A stretch of DNA of 64,000 nt from Pedobacter ginsengisoli (GTDB lineage: Bacteria > Bacteroidota > Bacteroidia > Sphingobacteriales > Sphingobacteriaceae). Made by a program: the position numbers and the translations under genes. This document shows, piece by piece, positions 33,614 through 43,099 of the stretch. Under the pieces are notes generated by a model that saw nothing but the letters and a program-made list of their open reading frames with translations, did not search any database and was not told the origin of the DNA. The stretch's first letter is position 1. Every line of letters starts with the position of its first letter. The DNA lies in contig NZ_JASSYX010000002.1 of the NCBI RefSeq assembly GCF_030244015.1, positions 806,001 to 870,000 on the forward strand, read 5' to 3'.

Positions 33614-34249
33614 TCAAACCTTCAGCACCTTCTCCGGAGTGATCGCATAGAACCTGTCTCCCTGTTCAGGTTTAACAATCTTGAGGCCGGTGAATACACT
33701 AAATGCCGGCATGACCAGGCAGTGTTCAGCAAAATAAAAACAGGGAAACTTCAACTGCTGTCTTGCCCTGCCGTAAATGACCACACCGGGGTGGACGTGT
33801 CCGGTAATATTATAATAACTGTCAAATTCACGGGGCTTGTCGTGGATAAACCGGAAGGGTGCACAAAGCAGTTCCTTGTTGTGCACCTCAATACCCAACG
33901 CTTCATAATCCTCATTCTTCAGCGCATCGTGATTTCCTTTTACCAGAACTACTTTTAAAACGGGATACCGGCTGCGCCACTCCAGAAAGGCGTTGGCGTC
34001 ACTGTTCATGTTATTGTGGAACATATCTCCTGTAACCAGCAGTACTTCAGTGAGATATTCTTTAACAAGGCTTGTCAGTCTTTGCAGGTCCGTCAATCCT
34101 ACCGTATGAGGCACCTGAATGCCTGATTTTCTAAAATGCGCAGACTTACCAATATGAAGGTCACTGATGATCAGCATCTTTTCCCGTCTCCAATACACTG
34201 CCCGTTCCTTGCTCAATACCAGTTGCTCTCCGCTGCACTCAACGATCAT
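33614..34249 (-). CDS. pdeM: Ligase-associated DNA damage response endonuclease PdeM
   Basis: 211 residues, a metallophosphoesterase. The metal ligands are in ISDLHIGK (Asp30, His32), GDMFHN, KGNHDAL and TGHVHPG. The PdeM name is used for this family because it travels with an ATP-dependent ligase, a helicase and a beta-CASP exonuclease, all three of which are directly upstream here. It probably trims or cuts DNA during repair. Its start lies 11 bp inside the end of the helicase gene. Confidence 0.9.
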   Translation of the reverse strand: MIVECSGEQLVLSKERAVYWRREKMLIISDLHIGKSAHFRKSGIQVPHTVGLTDLQRLTSLVKEYLTEVLLVTGDMFHNNMNSDANAFLEWRSRYPVLKVVLVKGNHDALKNEDYEALGIEVHNKELLCAPFRFIHDKPREFDSYYNITGHVHPGVVIYGRARQQLKFPCFYFAEHCLVMPAFSVFTGLKIVKPEQGDRFYAITPEKVLKV

Positions 34250-36932
34250 TCTTCTTTCTTGTGTTTTTCTTTTCTGCCTCGGCAGTCATTCTTTCAATTC
34301 TCTGGCTCAGTTCTTCAGAACTCATGTTGTCACGCAAGCTATCCACTTTGATCGGAAAACACAAAGGCGTATAGCTGTCTGTTTTTACAATGACCACCTT
34401 GCTGGCCTGGATCCTGTGCAGGGCCGCTGCCAGCCGTGGTTCCTCTATCTGCTGATAAAAAGCCTCATCATAAGCCTGCCGCAATAATAGGTTATGTTTA
34501 TCATAATCACTAAAAACGTTGAAAAATAATGCGGCAGAAGACTGCAGGTGCTTGTTTGCCACATACTTGCCGGGATAACCCTGAAACACCAAACCCGAAA
34601 TACAAGCAATGTCCCTGAACTTTCTTCGTGCCATTTCAGTAGCATTGATGCTGGCGATGATATCTGCCGAAAGGTCATCAGGACTGAAAAGTGACTTGAT
34701 GTTTTCTTCATCCAGCGGAATTGGCTGTTCGCTCAGGAGTTCAAAACCATAATCGTTCATGGCAATAGAAAACGTAATGGGTTTCAAACGGCCCAGCCGG
34801 TAGGCGACCAGTGACGCCATGATCTCATGCACCTGCCGGCCTTCAAAAGGATAGGCAAAGAAGTGGTAACCGTCTTTTGTGTTGATCAGCTCAATCAAAA
34901 ACTCATCATCCTTAGGTACATGCGATACCTTCGCCTGCCGCTGAAATAAAGGAAGGATAAAGTCAAGTTCCTCGTCATCATGCTGCTTATACAAGGTCTC
35001 ATTGTACTTCTTGCGCAATATCGCCCCCAGGTTTGCCGTCAGGGAGATGCGGCCACCCATCCAGCTTGGGCTCATGGCGGTCTTCTGTTTGCTCTTGCGC
35101 ACCAGTACCATCATTTCCTTGATCATGATGAATTCCAGCACCCGGCCGGCAAGCGTAAAATTGCTGCCCGGTTTCATTTTCGACACAAAAGACTCTTCCA
35201 CCATGCCTACAAAACCACCCGTCAGATATTTCACCTTGATCATCGCATCGCTCACAATCGTACCGATATGCAGCCTGTGCCTCAAGGCGATCTGTCTGCT
35301 TTCCACTTTCCAGAGTCCATCGACTTTAGAAACCTTACTGAACTCATTATAAGCGGTTAAACTATCTCCACCTGTAGTGATGAACTGCATGATCCAGCTC
35401 CATTCCTGGGGCAGTAATTCCCGGAAAGCATGCGTTTGCTTCACCTCAAAAAAGACCTGTTCATCGTCAAAGCCATCTCCGACAGCCAGCGTGACCAGGT
35501 ACTGGATCAGCACATCAAAAGACATCACCACCGGCTCCCGGCTCTCGATGTCCTGTGTCCTTGCGGCTTCTTTTATGGCTGCGGCCTCCACCAGTTCGAG
35601 CGCATGGGTGGGCAGGAAGTAGATCTTTGAAGTCTCATGAGGCGAATGTCCGCTGCGGCCGGCACGCTGTAAAAACCGCGCAACACCTTTAGGCGATCCG
35701 ATCTGCACCACCGTATCCACAGGCTTAAAATCCACCCCCAGATCGAGTGAAGAAGTACTCACAACAGCCTTTAGCGCACCTGTATGTATGGACTCCTCTA
35801 TCCAGTTTCTCAGTTCGTGGTCAATAGAACCATGGTGAATGGCCAGCAGGCCCGCCAGATTCTCATCTTTGGCAAGCAGGGTCTGGTACCAGAGCTCAGC
35901 CTGTCCCCGGGTATTGGTAAAGATCAGTGTGGTTTTGCTTTTGTAAATGATAGGAAGGAGCTTATGCGCCAGCTTATGCCCCAAATGGCCCGCCCAGGGC
36001 AGCATATCTATATGGTCGGGCATAATAGACCTGATGACGATCTTTTTCTCTATATCGGCTTTAATGATGGTCTTCAGCACATCTTCATAAGGCACAAGCA
36101 CATCCAGCGCCTGTTCAATATTTCCGATGGTAGCCGATATGCCCCAGATCCTGAGCAGCCTTTCCGGATGCTGAGCCTTCAGCAATCCCTTGATCCTGGA
36201 GATGGCCAGTTCCGCCATCACCCCCCGTTTACTGCCCAGCAGTTCATGCCATTCGTCGGCCACAATACACTGCAAATGCTCAAAATAATTGAAAGTGCTT
36301 TTTTGCGCCAGCAACAGGTGCATACTTTCCGGGGTAATGATCAGCACCTCAGGCATTTGTTTCTTTTGCTTCAGCTTCTCATTTTGTGGAGTATCACCAT
36401 TTCGCACACCCACCGTCCAGTCCATTTGCAGCTCCTCACAGACCTCCCGCATGGCACGGGCAAGATCTTTGGCCAGCGACCGCAAAGGCGTAATCCAGAT
36501 CAGCTTTAATCCGGCGTCCTGTTTTTTCCTGTTTGTCGTTTTTTTAGTATTTCCGCTTTTTTTATTGAAATCTTCCGCCAGGTCCTTAAAATCTTCCTTC
36601 AGATCTTTACCAATCTGTTGCTGCAGGTTTGGAACTGGGGACTTAATCACTGTGTTCGAATGCTCCGGATCAGCCCTTTTGTTCAGCTCATCAATCACAA
36701 CCGCCAGAAACAAAGAAAAAGTTTTTCCAAAGCCCGTAGGGGCATTGACCAGGCCACTATAACCTTCCGCATAATATGCCCAGGCATCCGTTTGAAACTT
36801 AAAGGGCTTTTTCCTACCGGACTTCAGCCATTGCATCACCTGCTTATAACCGCTGCTTTTCTCCAGCGGCAATGGCTTGTCTGCTGTCCTTTTTTTTAAT
36901 ACCGCTGGTTTAGCTGATCTGCTCTTCTCCAT
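34239..36932 (-). CDS. Ligase-associated DNA damage response DEXH box helicase (Lhr-like)
   Basis: 897 residues. Walker A APTGFGKT at 64-71, the VADEWHE box (DEWH in place of DEAD/DEAH), SATIGN motif III, and the C-terminal motifs STSSLDLGVDFKP and QRAGRSGH mark a superfamily 2 helicase related to Lhr. An extra region near 95-135 (KKSGNTKKTTNRKKQD) is Lys-rich and probably disordered. It is part of the four-gene repair operon; it overlaps PdeM by 11 bp and starts 10 bp after the ligase stop. Confidence 0.93.
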   Translation of the reverse strand: MEKSRSAKPAVLKKRTADKPLPLEKSSGYKQVMQWLKSGRKKPFKFQTDAWAYYAEGYSGLVNAPTGFGKTFSLFLAVVIDELNKRADPEHSNTVIKSPVPNLQQQIGKDLKEDFKDLAEDFNKKSGNTKKTTNRKKQDAGLKLIWITPLRSLAKDLARAMREVCEELQMDWTVGVRNGDTPQNEKLKQKKQMPEVLIITPESMHLLLAQKSTFNYFEHLQCIVADEWHELLGSKRGVMAELAISRIKGLLKAQHPERLLRIWGISATIGNIEQALDVLVPYEDVLKTIIKADIEKKIVIRSIMPDHIDMLPWAGHLGHKLAHKLLPIIYKSKTTLIFTNTRGQAELWYQTLLAKDENLAGLLAIHHGSIDHELRNWIEESIHTGALKAVVSTSSLDLGVDFKPVDTVVQIGSPKGVARFLQRAGRSGHSPHETSKIYFLPTHALELVEAAAIKEAARTQDIESREPVVMSFDVLIQYLVTLAVGDGFDDEQVFFEVKQTHAFRELLPQEWSWIMQFITTGGDSLTAYNEFSKVSKVDGLWKVESRQIALRHRLHIGTIVSDAMIKVKYLTGGFVGMVEESFVSKMKPGSNFTLAGRVLEFIMIKEMMVLVRKSKQKTAMSPSWMGGRISLTANLGAILRKKYNETLYKQHDDEELDFILPLFQRQAKVSHVPKDDEFLIELINTKDGYHFFAYPFEGRQVHEIMASLVAYRLGRLKPITFSIAMNDYGFELLSEQPIPLDEENIKSLFSPDDLSADIIASINATEMARRKFRDIACISGLVFQGYPGKYVANKHLQSSAALFFNVFSDYDKHNLLLRQAYDEAFYQQIEEPRLAAALHRIQASKVVIVKTDSYTPLCFPIKVDSLRDNMSSEELSQRIERMTAEAEKKNTRKKNDR

Positions 36933-36942
36933 GTCAAAAGCG

Positions 36943-38535
36943 CTATAAAGTAGATTGCAACAATTGCCTCAGATCATCCAGCGTATTGATCTCATCGGCT
37001 TTTTTATCTTTTCGCCACCTGGCAATCCGCGGAAACCGCAAAGCAAGGCCAGCTTTGTGCCTTTTGCTCTCTGCGATCCCTTCAAAAGCGATCTCAAACA
37101 CCAATTCCGGTTTCACCGTCCTTACCGGACCAAATTTCTCTATCGCGTTCTTTACCACAAACGAATTTACTTCTTTTATTTCTTTGTCCGTCAGGCCCGA
37201 GTAAGCCTTCGCTACCGTGATCAGCTGGTCGCCATCGCGGACCGCAAAGGTATAATCTGTAAAGAAGTTTGCCCTGCGTCCGCTGCCTTTCTGTGCGTAG
37301 ATCATCACGGTATCCACCGTGTAAGGATTGACCTTCCATTTCCACCAGTCGCCCCGTTTCCTGCCGGAATGGTAGAGAGAATCCAGCTTCTTGAGCATAA
37401 TGCCCTCGCTGTTGATCTCCCTTGAGCCTTTTCTCTGCTCTGCAAGATCTTCCCAGTCTGTAAACTCTACGACAGGAGAAAGGACCACTATATCTTGGGT
37501 TTTCAAACCGCTGACGGTCCTGACCAGTACAGACCGCCGGTTTTCGAGAGGTTCTTCTCTCAGGTCACGCCCTTCATACTCGAGCAGGTCATAAGTGTAA
37601 AAACCAATCGGCGCATCGCTGAGCTGCGACTTATTGATGGTTTTTCTGTTTAATCTCTGCTGCAAGACACTAAACGCTAGCACATTACCGTTCTTCACTG
37701 CAAGTATCTCTCCATCCAGAACCGTACCGTCCTCCAGTTCATCAGCCAGAAAATGCAGCTCAGGAAACTGCGCTGTAACCAGCTCTTCACCCCGGGACCA
37801 GATGAACAGCTCACCATTCCGTTTCACAATCTGCCCCCGGATGCCATCCCATTTCCATTCCGCCTGCCAGTCAGACACAGCTCCCAAAGCAGCAGGCTCC
37901 GCTTCCAGCGCATAGGCCAGGCAAAAAGGGTAAGGCCATGAATTGTCGGTGTTCACATGCGCCCCGGCCATCAGGTCCTCATAGCTGATCTCCCAGGGCT
38001 GCCATTTGCCCATAATGCTGTGCATCACCTTGTTGCTCTCCATGTCGCTTTGTTTGGCCAGCGCATTGACCAGCATTTTATTGGAAACCCCGATCCTGAA
38101 GTTTCCCGAGATCAGCTTATTGAAAATGAAGCGTTCCTGGGTTTCCAGGCTGTTCCAGGCGTTTAAAATGAATTCTTTTTTCTCCTCATCCGTCTTGCCG
38201 TTCAATGCAGAAAGGCCATTGATCCATTCATGCAGCTTGCGGTTGGTCTTGTGCTCCGCCTCCGGCAATACCAGTGCTATGGTCTCACTGAGGTCGCCTA
38301 CATTGTGATAACTCTCTGCAAACAGCCATTCCGGAATGCCGCTCAGTTCTACCGCCCATTGGCGGATCAAAGCCGTATTGACAGGCCGTTTGGGTCTTTT
38401 TCCGGTAAACATGGCGATCACATAGGGCTTGTCCAGATCATCAGCTTCCGTAAAATAATCAACCAGGGCAGCAATCTTATCGTTGGTCTTGTTGCTCATC
38501 TCCAGCTGGCGGATCAGTTCTGTAAATCGCCTCAT
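36943..38535 (-). CDS. ATP-dependent DNA ligase
   Basis: 530 residues. An N-terminal DNA-binding domain (about 1-190), then the nucleotidyl transferase with the active-site Lys228 in KWDGIR, motif III around FIWSRGEE, motif IV near LDGEILA, motif V with GIMLKKLDSLY and KWK, and a C-terminal OB-fold (about 420-530). It seals nicks with ATP. The replicative ligase of bacteria is NAD-dependent, so this one is for repair. Its stop and start overlap or abut the helicase and exonuclease genes. Confidence 0.94.
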   Translation of the reverse strand: MRRFTELIRQLEMSNKTNDKIAALVDYFTEADDLDKPYVIAMFTGKRPKRPVNTALIRQWAVELSGIPEWLFAESYHNVGDLSETIALVLPEAEHKTNRKLHEWINGLSALNGKTDEEKKEFILNAWNSLETQERFIFNKLISGNFRIGVSNKMLVNALAKQSDMESNKVMHSIMGKWQPWEISYEDLMAGAHVNTDNSWPYPFCLAYALEAEPAALGAVSDWQAEWKWDGIRGQIVKRNGELFIWSRGEELVTAQFPELHFLADELEDGTVLDGEILAVKNGNVLAFSVLQQRLNRKTINKSQLSDAPIGFYTYDLLEYEGRDLREEPLENRRSVLVRTVSGLKTQDIVVLSPVVEFTDWEDLAEQRKGSREINSEGIMLKKLDSLYHSGRKRGDWWKWKVNPYTVDTVMIYAQKGSGRRANFFTDYTFAVRDGDQLITVAKAYSGLTDKEIKEVNSFVVKNAIEKFGPVRTVKPELVFEIAFEGIAESKRHKAGLALRFPRIARWRKDKKADEINTLDDLRQLLQSTL

Positions 38536-39575
38536 ACGGCATCCTCCTGTATTTTCTGACCGGCATCTGCACTTATTTCCACTTTTTCTTCTTCTTCCTC
38601 ATTGCCGTATTGCGTTTTTACTTCTTCCGCTTCAATCCCAATTTCATTCAGGTACTTTGAAAACGTCGCCGTATAACCATGGGTAACGAATACTTTTTCA
38701 GCACCCGTTTCTTTGATCGCAGCCAACAGACCCGGCCAGTCGGCATGGTCACTCAATGCAAATCCGGCATCAGCACTGCGCCATCTTCTGCCCGCCCTAA
38801 CCTGCATCCAGCCGCTGCAAATGCCTGTAGCAGGGCCAATAAGGCTTTTGATCCAGCGGCCGTCGGCCAGAGCAGGAGGTACAATCACAATTCCTTTCTG
38901 CAGTTCATCCTTCTTTATTTCCGGGGTTATCCTTTGGGTTTCAGGTAGATCCACACCTGCACCGATGAAACGTTCATTGAGATTGGCTATAGCGTTGTGA
39001 ACATAAATGTCGCTGTAACCGGCGAGGCCTTTTATCAGACGCTGTGCCTTACCCAGGCTATAGGCAACCAGTACACTTGTTTTATTGCGGTCATGGTTTT
39101 CAGAGACCCAGTTCCTGATCTCCGAAAAGATCGTTTCCTGTGGCTGCCATTTATAGATTGGCAATCCAAATGTACTTTCAGACACGAAAGTATGGCACTT
39201 TACGGGTTCAAATTGAGTGCTGATGCCGTCATATTCTGTTTTGTAGTCGCCGGATACGACACAAATCTCTCCTTTATATTCCAGCCGGACCTGCGCAGAT
39301 CCGATCACGTGACCTGCGGGAAAAAGACTTACCTTTACACCATTGATCGTTATTTCCTTATTGTAGGGCAGGGTTTCAATGGTCAGGTCCGGGCCGAGCC
39401 TCTGGTTTAAAATGGGTTTGGTCAGTTCATGGCACAAATAGGCCTTATTGCCCCATTTTACATGATCGGCATGGCCATGGGTGGTCACTGCCAGGTCAAC
39501 CGGCCGCCAGGGATCGATGTAAAACCCGCCCGGTATGCAGTATATTCCTTTATTGGTAAAAGAGATGAGTGCCAT
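38532..39575 (-). CDS. Ligase-associated DNA damage response exonuclease (beta-CASP)
   Basis: 347 residues. A metallo-beta-lactamase fold with HGHADH at 33-38 as the metal site, GHVIGSAQ, the VSGDYK block, and a beta-CASP region with SDHADWPGL and VTHGYT near the end. This is the family of mRNA 3'-end and SNM1 nucleases; the version next to ligase/helicase/PdeM is named the ligase-associated exonuclease. A Glu-rich C-terminus follows. It is the first gene of the operon and overlaps the ligase by 4 bp. Confidence 0.92.
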   Translation of the reverse strand: MALISFTNKGIYCIPGGFYIDPWRPVDLAVTTHGHADHVKWGNKAYLCHELTKPILNQRLGPDLTIETLPYNKEITINGVKVSLFPAGHVIGSAQVRLEYKGEICVVSGDYKTEYDGISTQFEPVKCHTFVSESTFGLPIYKWQPQETIFSEIRNWVSENHDRNKTSVLVAYSLGKAQRLIKGLAGYSDIYVHNAIANLNERFIGAGVDLPETQRITPEIKKDELQKGIVIVPPALADGRWIKSLIGPATGICSGWMQVRAGRRWRSADAGFALSDHADWPGLLAAIKETGAEKVFVTHGYTATFSKYLNEIGIEAEEVKTQYGNEEEEEKVEISADAGQKIQEDAV

Positions 39576-39878
39576 TGGCTAACAACAAAAGCAATACAGA
39601 TAAAGTTTTGATGAGTATCTGCAGAGTTACTGCCCTACAATTTAATAGATTTTGGCAGGAACGGCAATACATCTTTACAAGATCTTTTATAGGTCTGCAG
39701 ATCTACAAAGGATCTACAAAGGATCTATAAAGGATTAAGAAAGGATCTACAAAAGTATACAGCAGTACGTTTTCACTCATACCGAAAAGGGTCTGGAATT
39801 TGTGCAGAACAGAAATAAAATGGATAGGTATGGTGTTGTAGTTTTTCTTTTATATTTTTACCATCTAAGATATAACGA
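39576..39878. other. Divergent intergenic stretch between exonuclease and TonB receptor genes
   Basis: 303 bp. It holds the longest 11-bp array (39670-39765) and an AT-rich stretch at 39835-39870 that should carry the receptor promoter (a loose TTG...TATATTTT). No gene is seen. Confidence 0.8.
39670..39765. repeat. Tandem array of 11-bp repeats, about eight units
   Basis: 11-mers CATCTTTACAA, GATCTTTTATA, an 8-nt slip, then GATCTACAAAG twice, GATCTATAAAG, GATTAAGAAAG, GATCTACAAAA and GTATACAGCAG. Three or four copies are near identical; the ends decay. The last unit ends in GCAG like those at 10670 and 28472. Confidence 0.92.
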
Positions 39879-42209
39879 ATGCCAAATATACAAAGACTTG
39901 TACTGATTCTTTTTACACTTCTATCTTTCAGCCAGTTCTCATTAGCACAAAATAAATTAACCATTAACGGCAATGTCACCGATTCAGGCTCCGGTGAAAC
40001 GCTGATCGGAGCCAGTGTAAAGCTTGTTGGCCCCGTTTCAACCGGTGCAGTTACCAATTCATACGGGTTTTACTCAATCAGTGTACCCGCGGGGAAGTAT
40101 GAGCTTGCGGTAAGTTTTATCGGCTACAAGACAGATACACAAACTGTTGACCTGAGCAAATCTCTGAAATTGAATATCGCCCTGACAGAAAGTAACCAGC
40201 TCAATGAAGTGGTCATCGCGGCTGAAAAAAGAAATGAAAATGTAGTCAATCCGCAGATGGGCCTGCAAAAGATCACTGTGAAAGAGATCAACAACGTACC
40301 TGTTCTGCTTGGGGAGCGGGATGTGCTGAAGACCTTGCAGCTGCTGCCGGGTATTAAATCTGCAGGGGAGGGCAACAGTGGTTTTTATGTCAGGGGTGGT
40401 TCTACGGATCAAAACCTGATCCTGCTGGATGAGGCCCCGGTTTACAACGCTTCACATTTGCTGGGTTTTTTCTCGACTTTCAACTCTGATGCCATTAAGG
40501 ATGTAAGTGTTTACAAAGGCGGTATGCCGGCACAATACGGCGGCCGGCTGTCTTCAGTTCTGGATATAAAAATGAACGAGGGAAACCGCAAGCAATTTAC
40601 CACCGAAGGCGGGCTTGGTCTGATCTCTTCACGGCTAAAGGTCGAAGCACCCATTGTAAAAGATAAGGGGGCATTCATGATCAGCGCAAGAAGGACCTAT
40701 ATTGATGCTTTTCTTGCATTGTCGCCGGACAGTTCTGTGCGGGGCAATACCTTGTATTTTTATGATTTGAATGCCAAGGCCAATTACCAGATCGACGATA
40801 AGAATACGCTGTTTCTTTCCGGATATTTTGGCAGAGACAACCTGGGGATCAATGAAACATTTGGTTTCAACTGGGGGAATTCGACGGTAACGCTGCGCTG
40901 GAACCATTTGTTCAGTGACCGCTTGTTTTCCAATACGTCACTGATCTACAGCAATTATAATTATGTGATCAGGAACCTGATGGAAGAAAATAATTTTGAG
41001 GTCAATTCTGCGATCAAAAATTACAACATCAAAGAGGACTTTGAATATAGCCTGAGCGCTAAACACAGTCTTAAATTTGGTATCAATGCCATTAGCCATA
41101 CCATTGAACCGGGCAAGATCAATACAACAGGCGAATCGAGTGTAAACCAGGCCAATTATGAGAGCAGGAAAGGCATTGAGCTGGCTGCTTATATATCTGA
41201 TGAATGGGCCCTAAGTGACAAAATAAACGTCGTCTACGGTCTGAGGATGAGCAGTTTTTCACCGACTGGTCCTGGAAATTTTAAAACCTATGATGAAGAC
41301 GGGAATACCCTCGAAGTGATTCCTTATAAAAAAGGCCAGATCATTAAAAATTACATCAACGCGGAACCGAGGATTTCAGCGAATTTTCAGATCAGCCCCA
41401 ATAGTTCTTTGAAAGCCGCTTACACCCGAAATGTCCAGAATGTGCATCTGATGTCCAATTCTACGTCGACTTCACCTACGGACCTGTACATCATGAACAG
41501 CAATAATGTAAAACCTGAAATTGCCGATCAGATCGCTACTGGTTTTTTTAAGAATTTCAATGACAATAGATATGAGTTTTCGGCTGAGATCTATTATAAA
41601 TTGATGCAGAACCAGATTGAATACAGAAGTGGAACAGATTTGAGGGGCAACAGTAATGTCGAAGCGGATCTGCTGTACGGAGATGGCCGTGCCTATGGTA
41701 TTGAACTGTTCCTGAAAAAAAGATATGGACGGTTTAACGGCTGGATAGGCTATACCCTGTCAAAAACAGAGCGCAAGTTTGATGCCATCAACAGCGCCAA
41801 ATGGTTCAACGCAAAGCAGGACCGGACACATGATCTGTCTCTGGTAGGCATTTTCAAGGCCACTTCCAGGTGGACTTTTTCTTCGGTGTTTGTCTACAAC
41901 ACCGGAAATGCGGTGACTTATCCGAGCGGAAAATACCAGATCAATGGGCGTACCGTATTTTATTATACCGATAAAAATGGCTACCGCACACCGGCATACC
42001 ATCGTTTGGATGTATCCGCAACGCTCGAGGGCAGGCCGGGAAGAAGGCTGCAGTCCAGCTGGTCGTTTGGCATTTATAATTTATACAACCGTCAGAATGC
42101 GTTCGCTATTGACTTTAAAGATGATCCTGATGACGCTACTAAAACCCAGGTGGTGCGTACCACATTGTTTGGGATCATTCCTTCGGTAACCTGGAATTTT
42201 AAATTTTAA
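39879..42209 (+). CDS. TonB-dependent receptor
   Basis: 776 residues. A signal peptide to about residue 23 (FSLAQ), a carboxypeptidase regulatory-like domain (about 26-110), a plug with VLLGERDVLKTLQLLPGIKS and STDQNLILLDEAPVYN (about 140-260), then a barrel of about 500 residues ending in an aromatic residue (WNFKF), as needed for the BAM complex. No TonB box was seen by eye. It is 4 bp from the DUF4249 gene, a standard receptor-lipoprotein pair. Ligand unknown. Confidence 0.92.
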   Translation: MPNIQRLVLILFTLLSFSQFSLAQNKLTINGNVTDSGSGETLIGASVKLVGPVSTGAVTNSYGFYSISVPAGKYELAVSFIGYKTDTQTVDLSKSLKLNIALTESNQLNEVVIAAEKRNENVVNPQMGLQKITVKEINNVPVLLGERDVLKTLQLLPGIKSAGEGNSGFYVRGGSTDQNLILLDEAPVYNASHLLGFFSTFNSDAIKDVSVYKGGMPAQYGGRLSSVLDIKMNEGNRKQFTTEGGLGLISSRLKVEAPIVKDKGAFMISARRTYIDAFLALSPDSSVRGNTLYFYDLNAKANYQIDDKNTLFLSGYFGRDNLGINETFGFNWGNSTVTLRWNHLFSDRLFSNTSLIYSNYNYVIRNLMEENNFEVNSAIKNYNIKEDFEYSLSAKHSLKFGINAISHTIEPGKINTTGESSVNQANYESRKGIELAAYISDEWALSDKINVVYGLRMSSFSPTGPGNFKTYDEDGNTLEVIPYKKGQIIKNYINAEPRISANFQISPNSSLKAAYTRNVQNVHLMSNSTSTSPTDLYIMNSNNVKPEIADQIATGFFKNFNDNRYEFSAEIYYKLMQNQIEYRSGTDLRGNSNVEADLLYGDGRAYGIELFLKKRYGRFNGWIGYTLSKTERKFDAINSAKWFNAKQDRTHDLSLVGIFKATSRWTFSSVFVYNTGNAVTYPSGKYQINGRTVFYYTDKNGYRTPAYHRLDVSATLEGRPGRRLQSSWSFGIYNLYNRQNAFAIDFKDDPDDATKTQVVRTTLFGIIPSVTWNFKF

Positions 42210-42213
42210 CAAG

Positions 42214-43011
42214 ATGATGAAAAGAATATACCTGATCGGGGCAGTGCTTTGTGTACTGGGGATGATGGGCTGTGAAAAAGTAATCAAGCTTGATCTTGAT
42301 AACGCGGATCCGCGCATAGTGATTGACGCCAATGTCAACGATCAATTTGAAAACCAGACCGTAAGAGTTTCTAAAACCTACAGCTTTTCAGAAAGCAATA
42401 AATTCAACGGCATCAGCGGGGCCAAGGTGGTATTGACTACCTTTGATGGTGATGTAGTAAATTTCAATGAGACTGCGGTAAAAGGGGTTTACAAAAGCCC
42501 CAGGATGCGCGGCAAACCGGGTGTGGAATACACCATGACGGTGACGGTGGAGGGCAAGACCTATGTTTCGGTTTCGGCGATGCCTTTTAAAGTGTCGCTT
42601 GACTCATTGACCTTCAAACAGTTTGATTTCTTTGGCAGTATAAATACTTACATTGCCGCGAATTTTGAGGATCCGGGATATACCGCGGATCAGTACCGGT
42701 ATATTTTGAAGGTAAAAGACAAAGTAGAGGAGGATGCGGTTAGTGATGACCGTTTTAACAATGGCAATCATGTGGCCAATGTATTGTACTATGAGCTTGA
42801 CGACCTGACGAACGGGGATACACTTGAGGTGGAATTGCAGTGTATAAGCAGGCCGGTCTATAAATACTTCTTTACGCTGGAACAGATCTCCGGAGATGGC
42901 GGGCCGCCGGTTTCTCCGGAAAACCCGCCTTCAAACTTCAGTAATGGGGCACTGGGTGTGTTTAATACTTATACCTCCAGTAAACGTACTGCGTTAATTA
43001 AGAAACCTTAA
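42214..43011 (+). CDS. DUF4249 domain-containing lipoprotein
   Basis: 265 residues. A lipoprotein signal ending in LGMMGC (Cys20), then a start typical of DUF4249 (EKVIKLDLDNADPRIVIDA), Ig-like strands and a late FFTLEQISGDGGPPVSPENPP loop. The family is found after TonB-dependent receptors in Bacteroidota and is thought to act with them at the cell surface, like a small SusD substitute. It is on the shorter side for the family. Confidence 0.87.
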   Translation: MMKRIYLIGAVLCVLGMMGCEKVIKLDLDNADPRIVIDANVNDQFENQTVRVSKTYSFSESNKFNGISGAKVVLTTFDGDVVNFNETAVKGVYKSPRMRGKPGVEYTMTVTVEGKTYVSVSAMPFKVSLDSLTFKQFDFFGSINTYIAANFEDPGYTADQYRYILKVKDKVEEDAVSDDRFNNGNHVANVLYYELDDLTNGDTLEVELQCISRPVYKYFFTLEQISGDGGPPVSPENPPSNFSNGALGVFNTYTSSKRTALIKKP

Positions 43012-43060
43012 CAGCCAGGATGTTTGGTATTGACGATAAGGGCAGAAGGCTGGCGTGCTG

Positions 43061-43079
43061 GTTTAAAGGGCCTTTAAAC
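43061..43079. repeat. Palindrome GTTTAAAGG-G-CCTTTAAAC
   Basis: A 19-nt near-perfect palindrome, 49 bp after the DUF4249 stop and 20 bp before the end of the convergent epimerase gene. It could be a protein site or part of a weak terminator; nothing more can be said. Confidence 0.5.
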
Positions 43080-43099
43080 TAAACTGTCAAAAAGAATTG

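Noticed and set aside
35784..36509. 241-codon open frame opposite the helicase gene
   Set aside because: The helicase motifs on the other strand are complete; this frame has no motif and is a mirror of coding DNA.
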